Assembly (NCBI GenBank): GCA_032718475.1
Contig: JAUCBJ010002115.1
Location: 39,891 to 103,890, forward strand
Direction: 5' to 3'
Origin: Nemertoderma westbladi
Taxonomy: Eukaryota; Xenacoelomorpha; Nemertodermatida; Nemertodermatidae
DNA length: 64,000 bases
A program made the position numbers and the translations under genes. Positions 46,326 to 57,295 of this stretch are shown piece by piece. The notes under the pieces were generated by a model. The model searched no databases. It saw only the letters and a program-made list of their open reading frames with translations, and was not told the DNA's origin. Position 1 is the stretch's first letter, and each line of letters starts with the position of its first letter.

Positions 46326-48545
46326 ATGAAAGTAGAAAGGAGTAGTACCATTGATTCGGAACCATCAGAATATTATCCTGGAGACTTCTATGTATTTAAT
46401 GCTGATATATCAAGCGCTAATAATACTGCGAAAGAAATCCAACTTCCAAAAGTTGGATTAGACACTTGGAATTTTCACACATATTTTAATGAGTATGACG
46501 ATATTCAATATCAACCAGCCATATCAGAAAAGGAACTGAAAAAGCAAATTAAACTCAGAACATACGAGTTTGTATTGGACGAGTCTCATACAGAAACTAC
46601 CAAAAAAATTTTCACTTCAAAGTTGAATTACCTACCACAGCCTATTACTTTCACAGTTGGATTGGGCACTTGGATAAATTTCCCAAATTTGATGATCAAA
46701 CATGGAGGAATGGTTTTTCTATTCCAAGTAAGTTTATGTTACTTGCTTTTAGTAATGCCTTTAATAACATTAGAAATGGGTATTGGTCAACGATTTCGAC
46801 GGAATACCATCGTAACTTGGTATCAGATAAACCCATATCTCACAGGAGTCGGTGTAGCTGTTGTTACATCAGTCTCTTTTATAGTAATATTGTATAGTGT
46901 GGGTGTCACACATTGCTTCTATTACCTGTTCATGTCACTTCAAGCTCCAACCCCATGGGCTGTATGTCCTATAAACGAAACTATAAAGTTTCCAAATATG
47001 CGGCAACAAGTCAATGAATTGGACATCGGTTGTGACGGTAATAAAAGTGAATACTTCTACTATCACACTACACTTACTATATCTAGTAATATATCTGGTA
47101 TTGAGGCACCATATTTCTCTTTAAGAACATTCGGATTCAATACTATTCTGTGGATTATCTTATACATTTGTCTCTTTGGAGGAGTTCATTACTGGAAATA
47201 TATTGTTCGATTTACTGTACCATACTGGTCTATAATGATAGTGATACTATTGCTAACCAACATTCCATACTTACATGAAGGTTGTCTTGATGGCGTCAAT
47301 TATTTATTTAAATCAGAATTCAACTATTTTTTCCTGTGGAAATCATGGTATGCCGCTTTGAATTGGACAATATGGAGTACAGGTGTAGGGTTGGGCTGTT
47401 ATCTTACCCTAAGTGGTTATCTACCACGGACGAACAACTTCTATAGAGATGCTCGGATTGTGGCGTTCGTTGACTACATAATGTGCGTGTTAGGTGCTGT
47501 AACAGTATTCGCATACCTCGGAAGAAAGGCATTCCACGAATCCTCGGAATGTGTTGAAAAACAAATTAAAAATATGAATTCATCTTGTTCTACAAATATA
47601 ACTGATTTATTAATAAGTTATACAAACGGCACTGGTGGGGGAGAAGCTATTGCCTTTATACACATGGCAGATATGTTAAAGTTAGCAGGGGGAAAAATTG
47701 TACCCAACTTATTCCCAGCTGCATATTTCTCAATTCTTACAGTATGCGGAATTGGGTCGACGATAGTTACTGTGCAGATTGTGTATTGTGTTTTACAGGA
47801 ATCCACATTGAGAATATCATCTCGTCGTTTATTTTTGATGGTGTGTATTATTTTCTGGCTTCTTAGTTCGATATTTACCCTGACGAATGGAAAATACCTC
47901 CAAGATGTAGCAGGGCATTATATTTTTTATTTATCAACTATAATGATATCTCTACTGATAGCGGTTAGTATATCAGGTTCACCCTGTGCATTCACCAGGT
48001 TAATGGTTGATTTTGAATCGATGACTGGAAAGAGACCACGTTTATATTATTTGATAGTTTGGAAGTATGTTTCCCCATTTATATTGGCAGTGATGGTTTC
48101 TATTAAGATATATTTAGGTATAACTGAGGCTAAGTATAGTAAATACACACCACATCACCATCTTAGGGACCACATTGGCGTGGCACCACAGGAAAACATC
48201 CCAACATGGGCAATGGCAATGGGTCGACTTCTCATTTGTATCATATTTATATCGGTTCCATTATTGGGCATCTTGAATTATTGGAATTTTCTTGATAAAT
48301 TTAAATTTCTTAATAATATATCTGAATTTTCAGAGGCACAACTTCGCAATATTTACAGTTTACCACCTAAATTTGAGATGAATAAATTTAAAAGAAACTT
48401 TCTACGTATGTCTTCATTGGCAGGTGATATTTTGCACTTTGAAAAGGAAGAGGATAAACACACAATATATGAAACTGCCAATTCATCATTTGGCCACAGA
48501 ACCCCAACACCTGTGCCCCGTTCCCACTCCAATAATAAATATTAG
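46326..48545 (+). CDS. SLC6-type neurotransmitter/amino-acid transporter, divergent
   Basis: A 739-residue single-exon membrane protein. A 90-residue cytosolic N-terminus precedes TM1-2 (FTVGLGTWINFPNLMIKHGG, then PLITLEMGIGQRF), the SLC6 hallmark region. A glycosylatable loop with Cys follows (residues about 210-255), then TM6 with GVGLGCYLTLSGYL and NNFYRDA, TM8 with AAYFSILTVCGIGSTIVT, and further TMs up to about residue 660; the C-terminus is polar. Order, length and TM count fit SLC6. Key sites deviate: the TM1 box normally reading GLGNVWRFPY is GLGTWINFPN, losing the Asn of the sodium site and the gate Arg; the TM8 box normally GLDS is GIGS, losing the Na2 Asp. By analogy with family structures, classical sodium coupling is probably altered or lost. 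The substrate cannot be assigned. Lack of introns is unusual for the family. The reading frame is intact. Confidence 0.9.
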   Translation: MKVERSSTIDSEPSEYYPGDFYVFNADISSANNTAKEIQLPKVGLDTWNFHTYFNEYDDIQYQPAISEKELKKQIKLRTYEFVLDESHTETTKKIFTSKLNYLPQPITFTVGLGTWINFPNLMIKHGGMVFLFQVSLCYLLLVMPLITLEMGIGQRFRRNTIVTWYQINPYLTGVGVAVVTSVSFIVILYSVGVTHCFYYLFMSLQAPTPWAVCPINETIKFPNMRQQVNELDIGCDGNKSEYFYYHTTLTISSNISGIEAPYFSLRTFGFNTILWIILYICLFGGVHYWKYIVRFTVPYWSIMIVILLLTNIPYLHEGCLDGVNYLFKSEFNYFFLWKSWYAALNWTIWSTGVGLGCYLTLSGYLPRTNNFYRDARIVAFVDYIMCVLGAVTVFAYLGRKAFHESSECVEKQIKNMNSSCSTNITDLLISYTNGTGGGEAIAFIHMADMLKLAGGKIVPNLFPAAYFSILTVCGIGSTIVTVQIVYCVLQESTLRISSRRLFLMVCIIFWLLSSIFTLTNGKYLQDVAGHYIFYLSTIMISLLIAVSISGSPCAFTRLMVDFESMTGKRPRLYYLIVWKYVSPFILAVMVSIKIYLGITEAKYSKYTPHHHLRDHIGVAPQENIPTWAMAMGRLLICIIFISVPLLGILNYWNFLDKFKFLNNISEFSEAQLRNIYSLPPKFEMNKFKRNFLRMSSLAGDILHFEKEEDKHTIYETANSSFGHRTPTPVPRSHSNNKY

Positions 48546-49300
48546 TAACCTGTAATATTACTTTAAAAGTATTCACGTTATCGGTGAATTGACTTTCGAA
48601 TGCTTCAGAGAATTTGTGATTTTCTTACAATAATGCTTTTATTTCTAAATCAGGGACAGGATACGATACCATACGAAAATATGATACGATACGAAGCAAT
48701 TTTTCACGATACGGTACGAAACGAATGACATTTAAATACGATACGACGATAATGCAATTTTGAGAAAATACGATACTATACGAAAAAATCCAAGATGCGA
48801 TACAAAATACGAAAAAAGTTTCGTATTATATTTTTAAGAATATATTCATTTTATTGGGTATATTTATTCAGATTCGTATTCATTTATAAATCTCTAGGCA
48901 AATATATTATTATTTTAATGTTCCATCATTGTAAAAACAACACTGCTAGTTAACATTTCAGTTTCAATTTTCCCCAACTTTTCCCTGACATCTCCATAAA
49001 TTTTTGATAGATTCCCTGACTGCGGGAACATTTTTATAGAATATATTATACTGTATTGGCTGCTTTATCTTATTCATGACCGCTTTATTATAATATAAAG
49101 AAGCTAATATAGTGCACTTATGTAGGATATGGCTACGGTTCCGTATGTCACTACATATTTTTTCTACAAATAATTATTTATTACAATGGGTAAAAAAGCA
49201 GAACTTTTTTTCACTATTCGCTAGGCATTTTATTTACCGAGCGTCAGCGAGGTTAATAAAGGGTCGAGAGAATATTAAAAAAATTGTTCTACGTTTTATT

Positions 49301-49868
49301 CCCATGTAATACATAATTTTATTCTTAAATTGTTTCTTTTTCGCTCGAATTTAGACCAAAATCGGGAGAAAAAGTCACTTTTTTTCCCTAGGGAAAAAGT
49401 AACCCATAGTATTGCATTTATTTTACTTTTTTCCCGGCAAAAAAGTAAAATAAAATATTTTTCGTGGAATTTCTTAAATTTTATTAAATGTGTTGATAGA
49501 GCATTGACGTAGAAAAATGGTTTCACGTAATTTGAGCAATATCCATTCACACACTCAACAGTTATTGCAAATTTAGTGTCTGCAAGGCGTACTCCAAAAC
49601 GGAACTCAATATCCAATATTGGTTTATGTTGTTAAGCGGCTCTCTAGTTACGTAATTAATATTCGAAAACACTAAATTATTTTAACATTGAGTAAGGCAG
49701 CATCAGGAGTTGAAGGGTGCAGTAATTTGAATTGCAGTAACTATGGAAGCAGTATAGAAAGATACTACAGTTAAATTTATTTTGTAACACGATATCGCTA
49801 TATCTTTTATTAAAGAATTAAGCAACAAAAAAGTACAAATTTAAGAATAAAATTACGTATTACATGGG
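49301..49868 (+). mobile_element. ~570-bp MITE, copy 1, nested
   Basis: It begins CCCATGTAATACATAATTTT and ends with the complement, AAAATTACGTATTACATGGG, giving terminal inverted repeats of about 32 bp that include TATTCTTAAATTG. The interior has TTCCCTAGGGAAAAAG, a palindrome. It is non-coding. Flanking DNA at 49170-49300 reappears inverted at 49870-49980. Confidence 0.75.
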
Positions 49869-49979
49869 GAAAAAAACTAGAACATTTTTTTTTCCATATT
49901 CTCTCGACCCTTTATTAACCTCGCTGGCGCTCGGTAAATAAAATGCCTCAAGAATAGTGAAAAAAATTCTGCTTTTTTT

Positions 49980-50550
49980 CCCATGTACAGTAATACGTAA
50001 TTTTTATTCTTAAATTGGTACTTTTTTGTTGCTTAATTCTTTAATAAAACATACAGCGATATATAGAGGTACAAAATAAATTGAACTGCAGTATTTTACT
50101 ATATTGCTTCCATAGTTACTGCAATTCAAATTACTGCACCCTTCAACTCCCGATGCTGCTTTACTCAATATTAAATAATTTAGTATTCTCGAATATTTAT
50201 TACGTAACTGGTGAGCCATTTAACTACATAAACCAATATTGGATATTGAGTTCCGTTTTGGAGAACGCCGCGCAGACACTAAAGTTGCAATAACTTCTCA
50301 GTGTGTGAATTGATTTTGCTCAAATTACTTGCAAACCTTTCCTACGTCGATGTTCTTTCAACACATTTAATAATATTCAAGAAATTCCACAAAAAAAATT
50401 TTAGTTTACTTTTTTCGCCGGGAAAAAATTAAAATCAATGCAATCCTATGGGTTACTTTATTTCCCTAGGGAAAAAGTGCAACTTTTTCTCCCGATTTTG
50501 GGGTAAATTTGAGCGAAAAAGTAACAATTTAAGAATAAAAGTTTAATTAT
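49980..50550 (-). mobile_element. ~570-bp MITE, copy 2, inverted
   Basis: An inverted relative of copy 1: CCCATGTACAGTAATACG at the left, then CTTCCATAGTTACTGCAATT, TTCCCTAGGGAAAAAG and AACAATTTAAGAATAAAA at the right. The right terminal repeat is eroded. The two copies and the intervening 110 bp form a large imperfect palindrome. Confidence 0.72.
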
Positions 50551-51380
50551 AAATGTGTGTGTAGTGTATTTTTGTGGGCTAGCTATATTTTTATTACATA
50601 ATGTGGTGTTATATTAAGCCGGCACTGCATTCTTAAAAATGTAGTTATTTCTAGTATTCCTAGTAGTAGTTATTTAATGATTTTAATATTTTTATTTAAT
50701 ATTTTTAATATTTAATGATTTTTTATGGTAGCTTGCGAAAAAATAAATTCCCTAACGATTCCATGTTTTCCAGGTGAGTGGCCTCCCTGTCAGCTTGCTA
50801 CAACAACAGTGTCGCTTCGCTACTGGCTAAACTTCCATTGTGGTGCGATCCCTGTTTTAATTGTTAAAAATATTGATATTTAAAAAATATATGATACGAA
50901 AATACTATACGAAAATCCGAGTTCGTATCATATCGTATCCTGTTCTCGTTTCTAATACAATCTCTGTGGCCTTTTTCCCATATCTCATGTGGTAAAATGG
51001 AACTAAATTTCGATATACAATAAATATGATGTTAAAAACGCTGTGATCATTCATTCAGCCATTGACTTTATCCCGATAATGTCACAGCAGGACCCCCAGG
51101 TCAACAACGACGTAGATGTTAGGAGATCCATATTAAGGCAAACAAGGGATGTGAGTGCATGAGGAGTTTCAGAAATTCATCTTCGAAGCTGGACGATGCA
51201 GTGTGAAATTCAGTTATTATATATACCGTCGGTAAATATATGTAACATGTTCCTTTGTTTTGAATTAAATTAAAATATTTTTTATACCTACTAAACACAT
51301 AGTGTTTGCATTCATTTTGCGCATTAACACAGACTTGGCCTGGAAGCCAATGTTATCATGTTAGGTCTACACTTGTAGTA

Positions 51381-53475
51381 CGTGTGTCTGAGTCTGAACT
51401 CACAGATATACCCACCCATTTGCATTGGTGACATTACCTTTGCCGAATTCATGACAGCCGCAAACAGCATTCATGCCAATGGAGTAGATGACGCCCCCCC
51501 TGAGGTCTTTACCCAAGTGTTTGGAGCTTATTCATCCCATTACCATAGACATGTATTCACAAGATAATTCCACAAGAAATGAAAACGAATAGGTTTAGTA
51601 CCCGTTGCCAAGAAGGGCACCCTAACACTCTTATCTTTCCAGATCTTTTCTAAGCATCTTTTCGTGGGATCTCATTGATATTGATTGCTGCAAATCTATG
51701 CAATAGAATTCTATTGAATCGCATCAGGGATCCTGTTGGGATAGAAAATTATTGCAACTAGTATTAGATCAAAGTTCCATAGGTTCCATATAATTTGTGT
51801 CTACCACTGATGGGGATACAGATCCATTTGAAATCGGAGTCATCTAGGGTAACACACTTTAATTTTGATTGCTGTGCTTGCCCTTAGACCATCATATTAT
51901 TAAAGATGGAGTGATAGTAATACCCGCTACTGGCTCAAGAGGTCGAAAAATCCTGCCACGTAGGGCCTACCCTACCTTACTGAACTAGACTTTACTGCTG
52001 ACAAATTTGTAACACAATTTGTAAGAGGGAGTAAGAGTGTGGAATTTCTAGAGGGAGGCCTCTGCTCATTGGAGGAGGCTGCTTATAGTCAGGCTTCCAC
52101 AAAATTTGAAACCTTCCGGAAACCACAATTTTTAATTGAAAAACTTTGGAATTTTTAATTAAAATTAATTGATTCCACTGTTACTCTCCTAAGAGTGAAA
52201 GCGAGCATATTGGGGGATGGTTGAATGTATAGGGCTGCAGCACTTTGTCAGTTGATTTTAATTCTTATTGTATTTATTTATATCAATTTGATTATTTGAA
52301 TTTTAATATTTTCCCCCGTATTCAAGATCGTCCTAAATGTGTAAACCACATTGTGTTAATTAGTTAAACCACTGCAGTCGGCCGCTGCTTATGTCCAACA
52401 GAATGGTAAAGTCAACTAATAGTTGAACCATTCCATGTACTGAGCTGTGAACTGTATACAGTAATTCCAGTGCCAGTCCAGTTTCCAGACCATCATGTAA
52501 CATTGCTTCATTTGAATATTATTCTAATTAGATACATCAACTTTGTGACTTAGAAAAAGTATTCAAATAATATTGTCCAAAAAATAATCCAAATATGATT
52601 TGTCAACTCCTACCTAACTCGGAATTCCCTGCCCTAGCTTCTAAGGGATTCGAATTTGTTAGCTACCGGACCGGTATCTATAAATTAATTTTTAAACATA
52701 CTGACATTATTATATTGTTAAAAATATAAGATTAAACAATAAGCAAAATTTTGACAGTTAACTTTGAAAGTCCTCAGCAAGTCTCTGACCGGATGACCAT
52801 AAAAGCTCAAAGGATCGTATGCTTGAGCATGTGGACGACTTCTGTTACCTGGGATCATGGATCCGGAAGTCAGGTAAGGACCTTCGAATGCGTAAGGGAA
52901 AGGCATGGTTAGCCTTGAATAGGCTTTCCAGGATTTGGAAGTCACAAAGAATTAATCGGAAACTTAAGGTCCGATTATTTAGAGCAGCAGTAGTTCCAGT
53001 ACTCCTCTATGGGAGTCCATGCTGGGCTGTAACTGCTGAGGACACCAAATCTTTGGATGGCACATTCACAAGAATGCTATGCCGGGTTCATTGTGTCAAG
53101 TACAATGCACACATCTCCAACCAGACACTATATAACATTGGAGGTGTCTTATTGGTTCCCCCAAGCTTGACACTAGAACAAAGTCGCCTCCGCTTTGCAG
53201 GACATTGCTTTCGCCGTGCCGTGAGGACCAGCCAGTGCATAATTTTGTGCTTTGGTAGCCTCATGGAGTGAATAAGCATGGTGGACAGCCCATGACTTTC
53301 TTGAGACGCATCTTAAAGGACACTGGCCTTGAAGATGTGGGTGATCTAGCAAATGTCATGGGTGATAGGGAGTTGTGGCGGCGCAATTTTGTCGACAACG
53401 GCACAGCATTCTTAAAAATGCAGCTGCAATGCAGCATGCCGATCCTAGTAGTAGTACCGGTAGTAGTACTGTAGT
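51381..53475 (+). mobile_element. RTE-B retrotransposon remnant
   Basis: Fingers-like peptide near 51,430-51,540 (NGVDDAPPEVFTQV), palm remnants near 51,880-52,090, then a 150-codon frame 52819-53271 (EHVDDFCYLGSWIRKSGKDL, FRAAVVPVLLYGSPCWAVTA, LRFAGHCFRRA) and the C-terminus HGGQPMTFLRRILKDTGLED, followed by a TAG-rich tail to about 53475. About 640 bp at 52,092-52,735 interrupts the palm-thumb region compared with the copy at 11.2 kb. Stops and frameshifts make it non-functional. It ends about 375 bp upstream of the UBA5 ATG. Confidence 0.85.
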
Positions 53476-53540
53476 GCTAATCCAAAAGTTAAACAATCCC
53501 AAGGGGCGTTTTTTTATGTAAATTTTCATATTATAGGCCT

Positions 53541-53613
53541 AGCTCGTTATAGGTGGTTATAGCCTGTTATAAGAAGTTATAGCCCGTTATAGATCGTTAT
53601 AGCCCGTTATATC
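53541..53613. repeat. Short GTTATAG minisatellite upstream of UBA5
   Basis: Six units of about 11 bp: CTCGTTATAGG, CCTGTTATAAG, CCCGTTATAGA, CCCGTTATATC and similar. It ends about 240 bp before the UBA5 start codon, between the RTE-B tail and the gene. Confidence 0.75.
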
Positions 53614-53849
53614 TTTTAGTACGTACCGCGCGAAGCCCCCACGAGCACGAACGTGTGTCAGTCTTAGTCCCCCAGTCAGTGTCATTCTACCATAGGAAAA
53701 TTCTTAATAGGCCTACAGAAATATCCAAAAAATAATTAAATACCGTAGCCTTTAGCCTTTAGAGGTTATTAGACATACTGCCATATAGTATAGTGTATAG
53801 GCTAATTTGTTACGTCTACGTCAGTACGTGCATTCAATAAAAGGCGAAC

Positions 53850-55055
53850 ATGGCTGACACTGGCATTGAGTCCTTAAAGTTGAGGGTGAAGGAACTAGAA
53901 GAGGAGTTGGAAAGGACCCGTCGTTCTGCGGAGACCGCGGATGATATTAAATCGTGTCGCTCTAAGATTAGCGTAATGAGTAGCGAGGTAGTAGATTCCA
54001 ACCCGTACAGTCGATTAATGGCGCTCAAACGAATGGGAATAGTTCCAGACTATGAGAGGATCCGTGGCTTTAGCGTGGCGGTTGTGGGTGTCGGCGGGGT
54101 GGGCAGTGTGACCGCCGAGATGCTGACCCGATGTGGCGTAGGTAAACTCATCCTCTTCGACTACGATCGGGTGGAACTAGCCAATATGAATCGTCTATTC
54201 TTCCAGCCACACCAGAGCGGTTTGAGTAAAGTAGAGGCGGCTAAAGCGACTTTAAATTCAATAAACCCAGATGTAGAGATCGATACCTACAATTACAACA
54301 TAACGACTCTCGATAATTTTCGCGATTTTTGCTCGCGTATCTGCCATGGCGGCTTGTCCGCCGCCACGCCGGTGGACTTGCTCCTCTGCTGCGTCGACAA
54401 CTACGAGGCCCGACTAGCGGTGAACACGGCGTGCAACGAGTCAGACCTTCCGTGGATCGAGTCCGGGGTTGCCGAGAACGCCGTCTCCGGACACATCCAG
54501 TTCGTGTTCCCGGGTCGGACCGGCTGCTTCGCGTGCGCGCCGCCGCTCATCGTCGCCTCCGGTATCGACGAGTCCAGCCTCAAGAAGGACGGAGTCTGCG
54601 CCGCCAGTCTCCCGACCACGATGGGCGTTGTTGCCGGCCTCCTCGTCCAGAACTCCCTTAAGTACCTCCTCGGCTTCGGCGAGGTATCCTTGTACCTCGG
54701 TTACAGCGCTCTCACCGACTTCTTTCCCTCAATGTTCCTCCGTCCCAACCCGGTTTGCGATGACCTACAATGTCGCGCCCTCCAACACAAACACCACCCC
54801 GTGGACTTAGACCAACTCGTAGGGCGAAAGGCCAAGTCGACGCCGACCCAAGTCGTCCATAAGGACAACGATTTCGGTATCGTTCTAGTAAGTGAGACCC
54901 CCGCAAAGGACCTGGAAGAGCCCAGCGAGGTCAGTGAGGGGATCTACGTCGCCTACAGTAAGGTCGCTAATAGCCGGGCTGCCGGCGACGATGTATCTGA
55001 TAAGGATAATGAAGTTAGTTTAGAAGAATTAATGGAGACAATGAAGAAGCTATAG
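53850..55055 (+). CDS. UBA5: UFM1-activating enzyme (E1), UBA5
   Basis: 401 residues in one exon, close to the human length of about 404. UBA5 adenylates UFM1 with ATP, forms a thioester on its catalytic Cys and hands UFM1 to UFC1; it acts in cytosol and at the ER surface in ufmylation. In order: an N-terminal helix (about 8-30); nucleotide-binding Rossmann motif [18 protein letters not shown] (about 75-92); [16 protein letters not shown] with the conserved Asp and Arg; zinc-ligand pair CFACAPP and later VCDDLQC; the catalytic loop [15 protein letters not shown] with the active Cys; then the C-terminal tail with the UFM1/LC3-interacting segment [11 protein letters not shown] and a final UFC1-binding-like helix [13 protein letters not shown]. 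All key sites are present, so it should be active. The middle is GC-rich while both ends are AT-richer. There are no introns, unlike vertebrate UBA5. Confidence 0.97.
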   Translation: MADTGIESLKLRVKELEEELERTRRSAETADDIKSCRSKISVMSSEVVDSNPYSRLMALKRMGIVPDYERIRGFSVAVVGVGGVGSVTAEMLTRCGVGKLILFDYDRVELANMNRLFFQPHQSGLSKVEAAKATLNSINPDVEIDTYNYNITTLDNFRDFCSRICHGGLSAATPVDLLLCCVDNYEARLAVNTACNESDLPWIESGVAENAVSGHIQFVFPGRTGCFACAPPLIVASGIDESSLKKDGVCAASLPTTMGVVAGLLVQNSLKYLLGFGEVSLYLGYSALTDFFPSMFLRPNPVCDDLQCRALQHKHHPVDLDQLVGRKAKSTPTQVVHKDNDFGIVLVSETPAKDLEEPSEVSEGIYVAYSKVANSRAAGDDVSDKDNEVSLEELMETMKKL

Positions 55056-55460
55056 TGATGCTAATTAACTGTAAAGTAGCTTTGTAATCATAAAAAGCTA
55101 AGAGTCGTGTATTTTAGGTGTAATGTAATGTACAGGGGTTCACCGGATATCCGGTTCACCCCTATTGTAATGTAACCGACATTCCATTGGGCTTGTGTGT
55201 TTGGTGTCAATTATTATGTACTTACTTATTAATTTATTATTAAAGGTGCAGTATATGTTGTTAACATTCAACATTGTTTTCAAAAACAACTGCTGGTTCA
55301 CATCTATCATTTAGCCGCCCGAATGTTTGTTTGTTGAGTCACCTGTCTGCCGTTAACTGTTTCTTTTCAAACACAATAACTTCTCCAAAGGTGAAACTGA
55401 TAACACAGTTAACAAGTCGAATCTGAAATTGGAAAAACAGAATGTGGGGCGGGGGTGTAT
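55056..55460. other. UBA5 3' flank
   Basis: No gene. A 14-bp perfect palindrome ACCGGATATCCGGT lies at about 55141-55154, bounded by GGGGTTC and TCACCCC. It could form a small hairpin in a UBA5 3' UTR. Confidence 0.45.
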
Positions 55461-55467
55461 ACGTTAA

Positions 55468-55753
55468 GCAGACACTGGTGCAGACACTGATGCAGACAGT
55501 GGTGCAGACACTGGTGCAGACACTGGCGCAGACACTGGTACAGACACTGGTGCAGACACTGGTGCAGACAGTAGTGTAGACAGTAGTGAAGACACTGGTG
55601 CAGACAGTGGTGCAGACACTGGTGCAGACAGTGGAGCAGATACTGGTGCGGACAGTGGTGCAGACACTGGTGCAGACAGTGGTGCTTACACTGGTGCTGA
55701 CACTCGTGCAGACAGTAGTGCAGACAGTGGTGCATACACTGGTGCTGACACCT
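55468..55753. repeat. 12-bp minisatellite (GCAGACASTGGT)n
   Basis: About 24 units of 12 bp, alternating GCAGACACTGGT and GCAGACAGTGGT. As 12 is a multiple of 3, all frames stay open; the resulting Thr/Val/Cys- or His/Leu-rich peptides are artefacts. Confidence 0.95.
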
Positions 55754-56165
55754 GGTGAAAATACTGAAATACCAGAGTACCACAAAACACAATACCACCA
55801 GGCACTATTATATTATATTTTATCATAGACTTTATTATCTACAAATATGGGAGTAACTACTGAAAGGTTCTACATGAAGTAGGGAGGAAGTATAGTACAA
55901 GTCGGGGTGCGTGGGGGTGAATGTGCCCTGATTACAAATAATTATAAGTGGTGTGTACGAAAGTAATTAATCGGTATTCCCGTTTTCATATAAACAATAA
56001 TGTCTACAAATTGTAAGCAGCAATGTCTCCAAGGAATGAGGTTTAAGCGACATTGTTTGATTGTTTATACATGACCTACGTTATACAGAGTATGTTTAAT
56101 TTGTTTACCTTTACTGGAGTCACTGCTTATTAATAAAACGAGCTAATTAAGTTCTTGTCTCATGC

Positions 56166-56213
56166 TGGGGGTATTCTTAGCCCGCGAGTATTCTTAGCCC
56201 GTGGGTATTCTAA
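56166..56213. repeat. Solo arm units (ATTCTTAGCCCGCGAGT)
   Basis: About 2.5 copies of the same 17-bp unit that forms the arms of the foldback at 45.1 kb, here without a core and directly next to an RTE-A fragment. Confidence 0.8.
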
Positions 56214-56470
56214 TTCCTTCAATCAGTCTCCATAGTGCAAGTATCTGAGCTATTGTTGATCTATTTGGTCGAAATCCGTTTTGGCTCTTACGCAGTAGTT
56301 TCTCTATGTGAGGCCTAATCCTATATAGAATCATTTTATTGTATATTTTGGCAGCTACCATAAGCAGACAGATCCCACGATAGTTTGTTGGAATACCGGA
56401 GGTCTCCTTTCTTGGGGAGAGGTTTTAGTTGACCTTTAGTCCAAATTGGTGTGACTTTTCCCTTTTAACA
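56205..56470 (-). mobile_element. RTE-A fragment (RT fingers)
   Basis: The complement matches 40.83-41.04 kb: IWTKGQLKPLPKKGDL in frame on the minus strand, then decayed sequence equivalent to NCRGICLLVVAAKIYNKMIL. It lies in opposite orientation to the main copy. Confidence 0.8.
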
Positions 56471-57035
56471 TCCGGTTGCAAACATTCAATAAAGCTTTTT
56501 GTTGTAAGATTGGTAGTAATTAATCCATTCAAGGAGACAGATCATGCGTTCGTAGAAGCGAACCTTGTGTTTGAATACCTTCGCCAATCACCTCCGAGAG
56601 AGTATTTCCCCACCTGAACAAACAAATTAATTAGGGACTATTTAAATTAAAAACAATTAAAACCATTTGGAATAGTCAACTTGTACACCGATTGATATGT
56701 AATTGAATATGCAGGTTCTGCAGGGTCGAACGATACATTTCAATTTCGATTCGAATAAATTATTATTAATAATATAATTAATTATATATTGAATATATAT
56801 TCATATTTACATGGAATTAATTAAATTATAATTCGAGTAATTAATTTTAAATGCGTTTAAACATAATTGATAAATAAAGGTAACTCCAAATATCCAAAAC
56901 TCAAAAATCAAACTCAAAACTCAAAAATCTCAAAACTCCAAATATCAGATGATAATAAATATAATAATCATACGTTAGTTGGGCCTTCGCACAGGACTAT
57001 GTAAGCAGCTTAGCATACGGGGTATCGCTATTCCA
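56471..57035. other. No gene recognised
   Basis: AT-rich; contains a low-complexity patch of CTCAAAACTCAAAAATC at about 56,885-56,945. Confidence 0.5.
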
Positions 57036-57295
57036 ACCGTTACATAGACGCCAACTAGCGGGAGACTGGTGAACTGCTGAGTCCCCACACGCATATTCTA
57101 TTTCAGATATTCGACAGACTAAATGTCTATAACAAATTTGGTTTAATTTAACATGAGATTGACGGTGTTATTCAAACAAACATTTGCCAACATAACAGTT
57201 GAAACAGCGGCGCCGTATGATTTGCTCGTTTACTTAGTCGCTCGCCCCACAATAGAGTTGCATAATTTATAGGACCTATATAATTAATTGTGCTG
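57036..57295. repeat. Dispersed repeat related to 26.1-26.36 kb
   Basis: A diverged copy of the unnamed repeat described at 26,101-26,360, with the same order of short matches (GAACTGCTGAGTCCCC, ACAAATTTGGTTTAATTT, CAGTTGAAACAGCGG, GTCGCTCGCCCC). Confidence 0.5.

Larger units (their letters stand above)
48651..50946. mobile_element. ~2.3-kb DNA transposon with ATACGATACG termini
   Basis: The left end CAGGGACAGGATACGATACC mirrors the right end TATCGTATCCTG plus TTCTCG, and both termini carry many degenerate ATACGA motifs. TTTCTAA-type sequence flanks both ends (about 48642-48649 TTTCTAAA and 50949-50956 TTTCTAAT), consistent with an imperfect 8-bp target duplication and thus hAT-like, but not proven. 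No transposase is visible; the interior holds two inverted copies of a smaller MITE (separate entries). Confidence 0.7.

Noticed and set aside
54329-54906. Arg/Pro/Ser-rich alternative-frame ORFs within UBA5
   Set aside because: They are shadows of GC-rich UBA5 codons in other frames.
55339-55828. Cys/Thr/Val- and His/Leu/Gln-rich ORFs
   Set aside because: They arise from the 12-bp minisatellite, whose length keeps every frame open.
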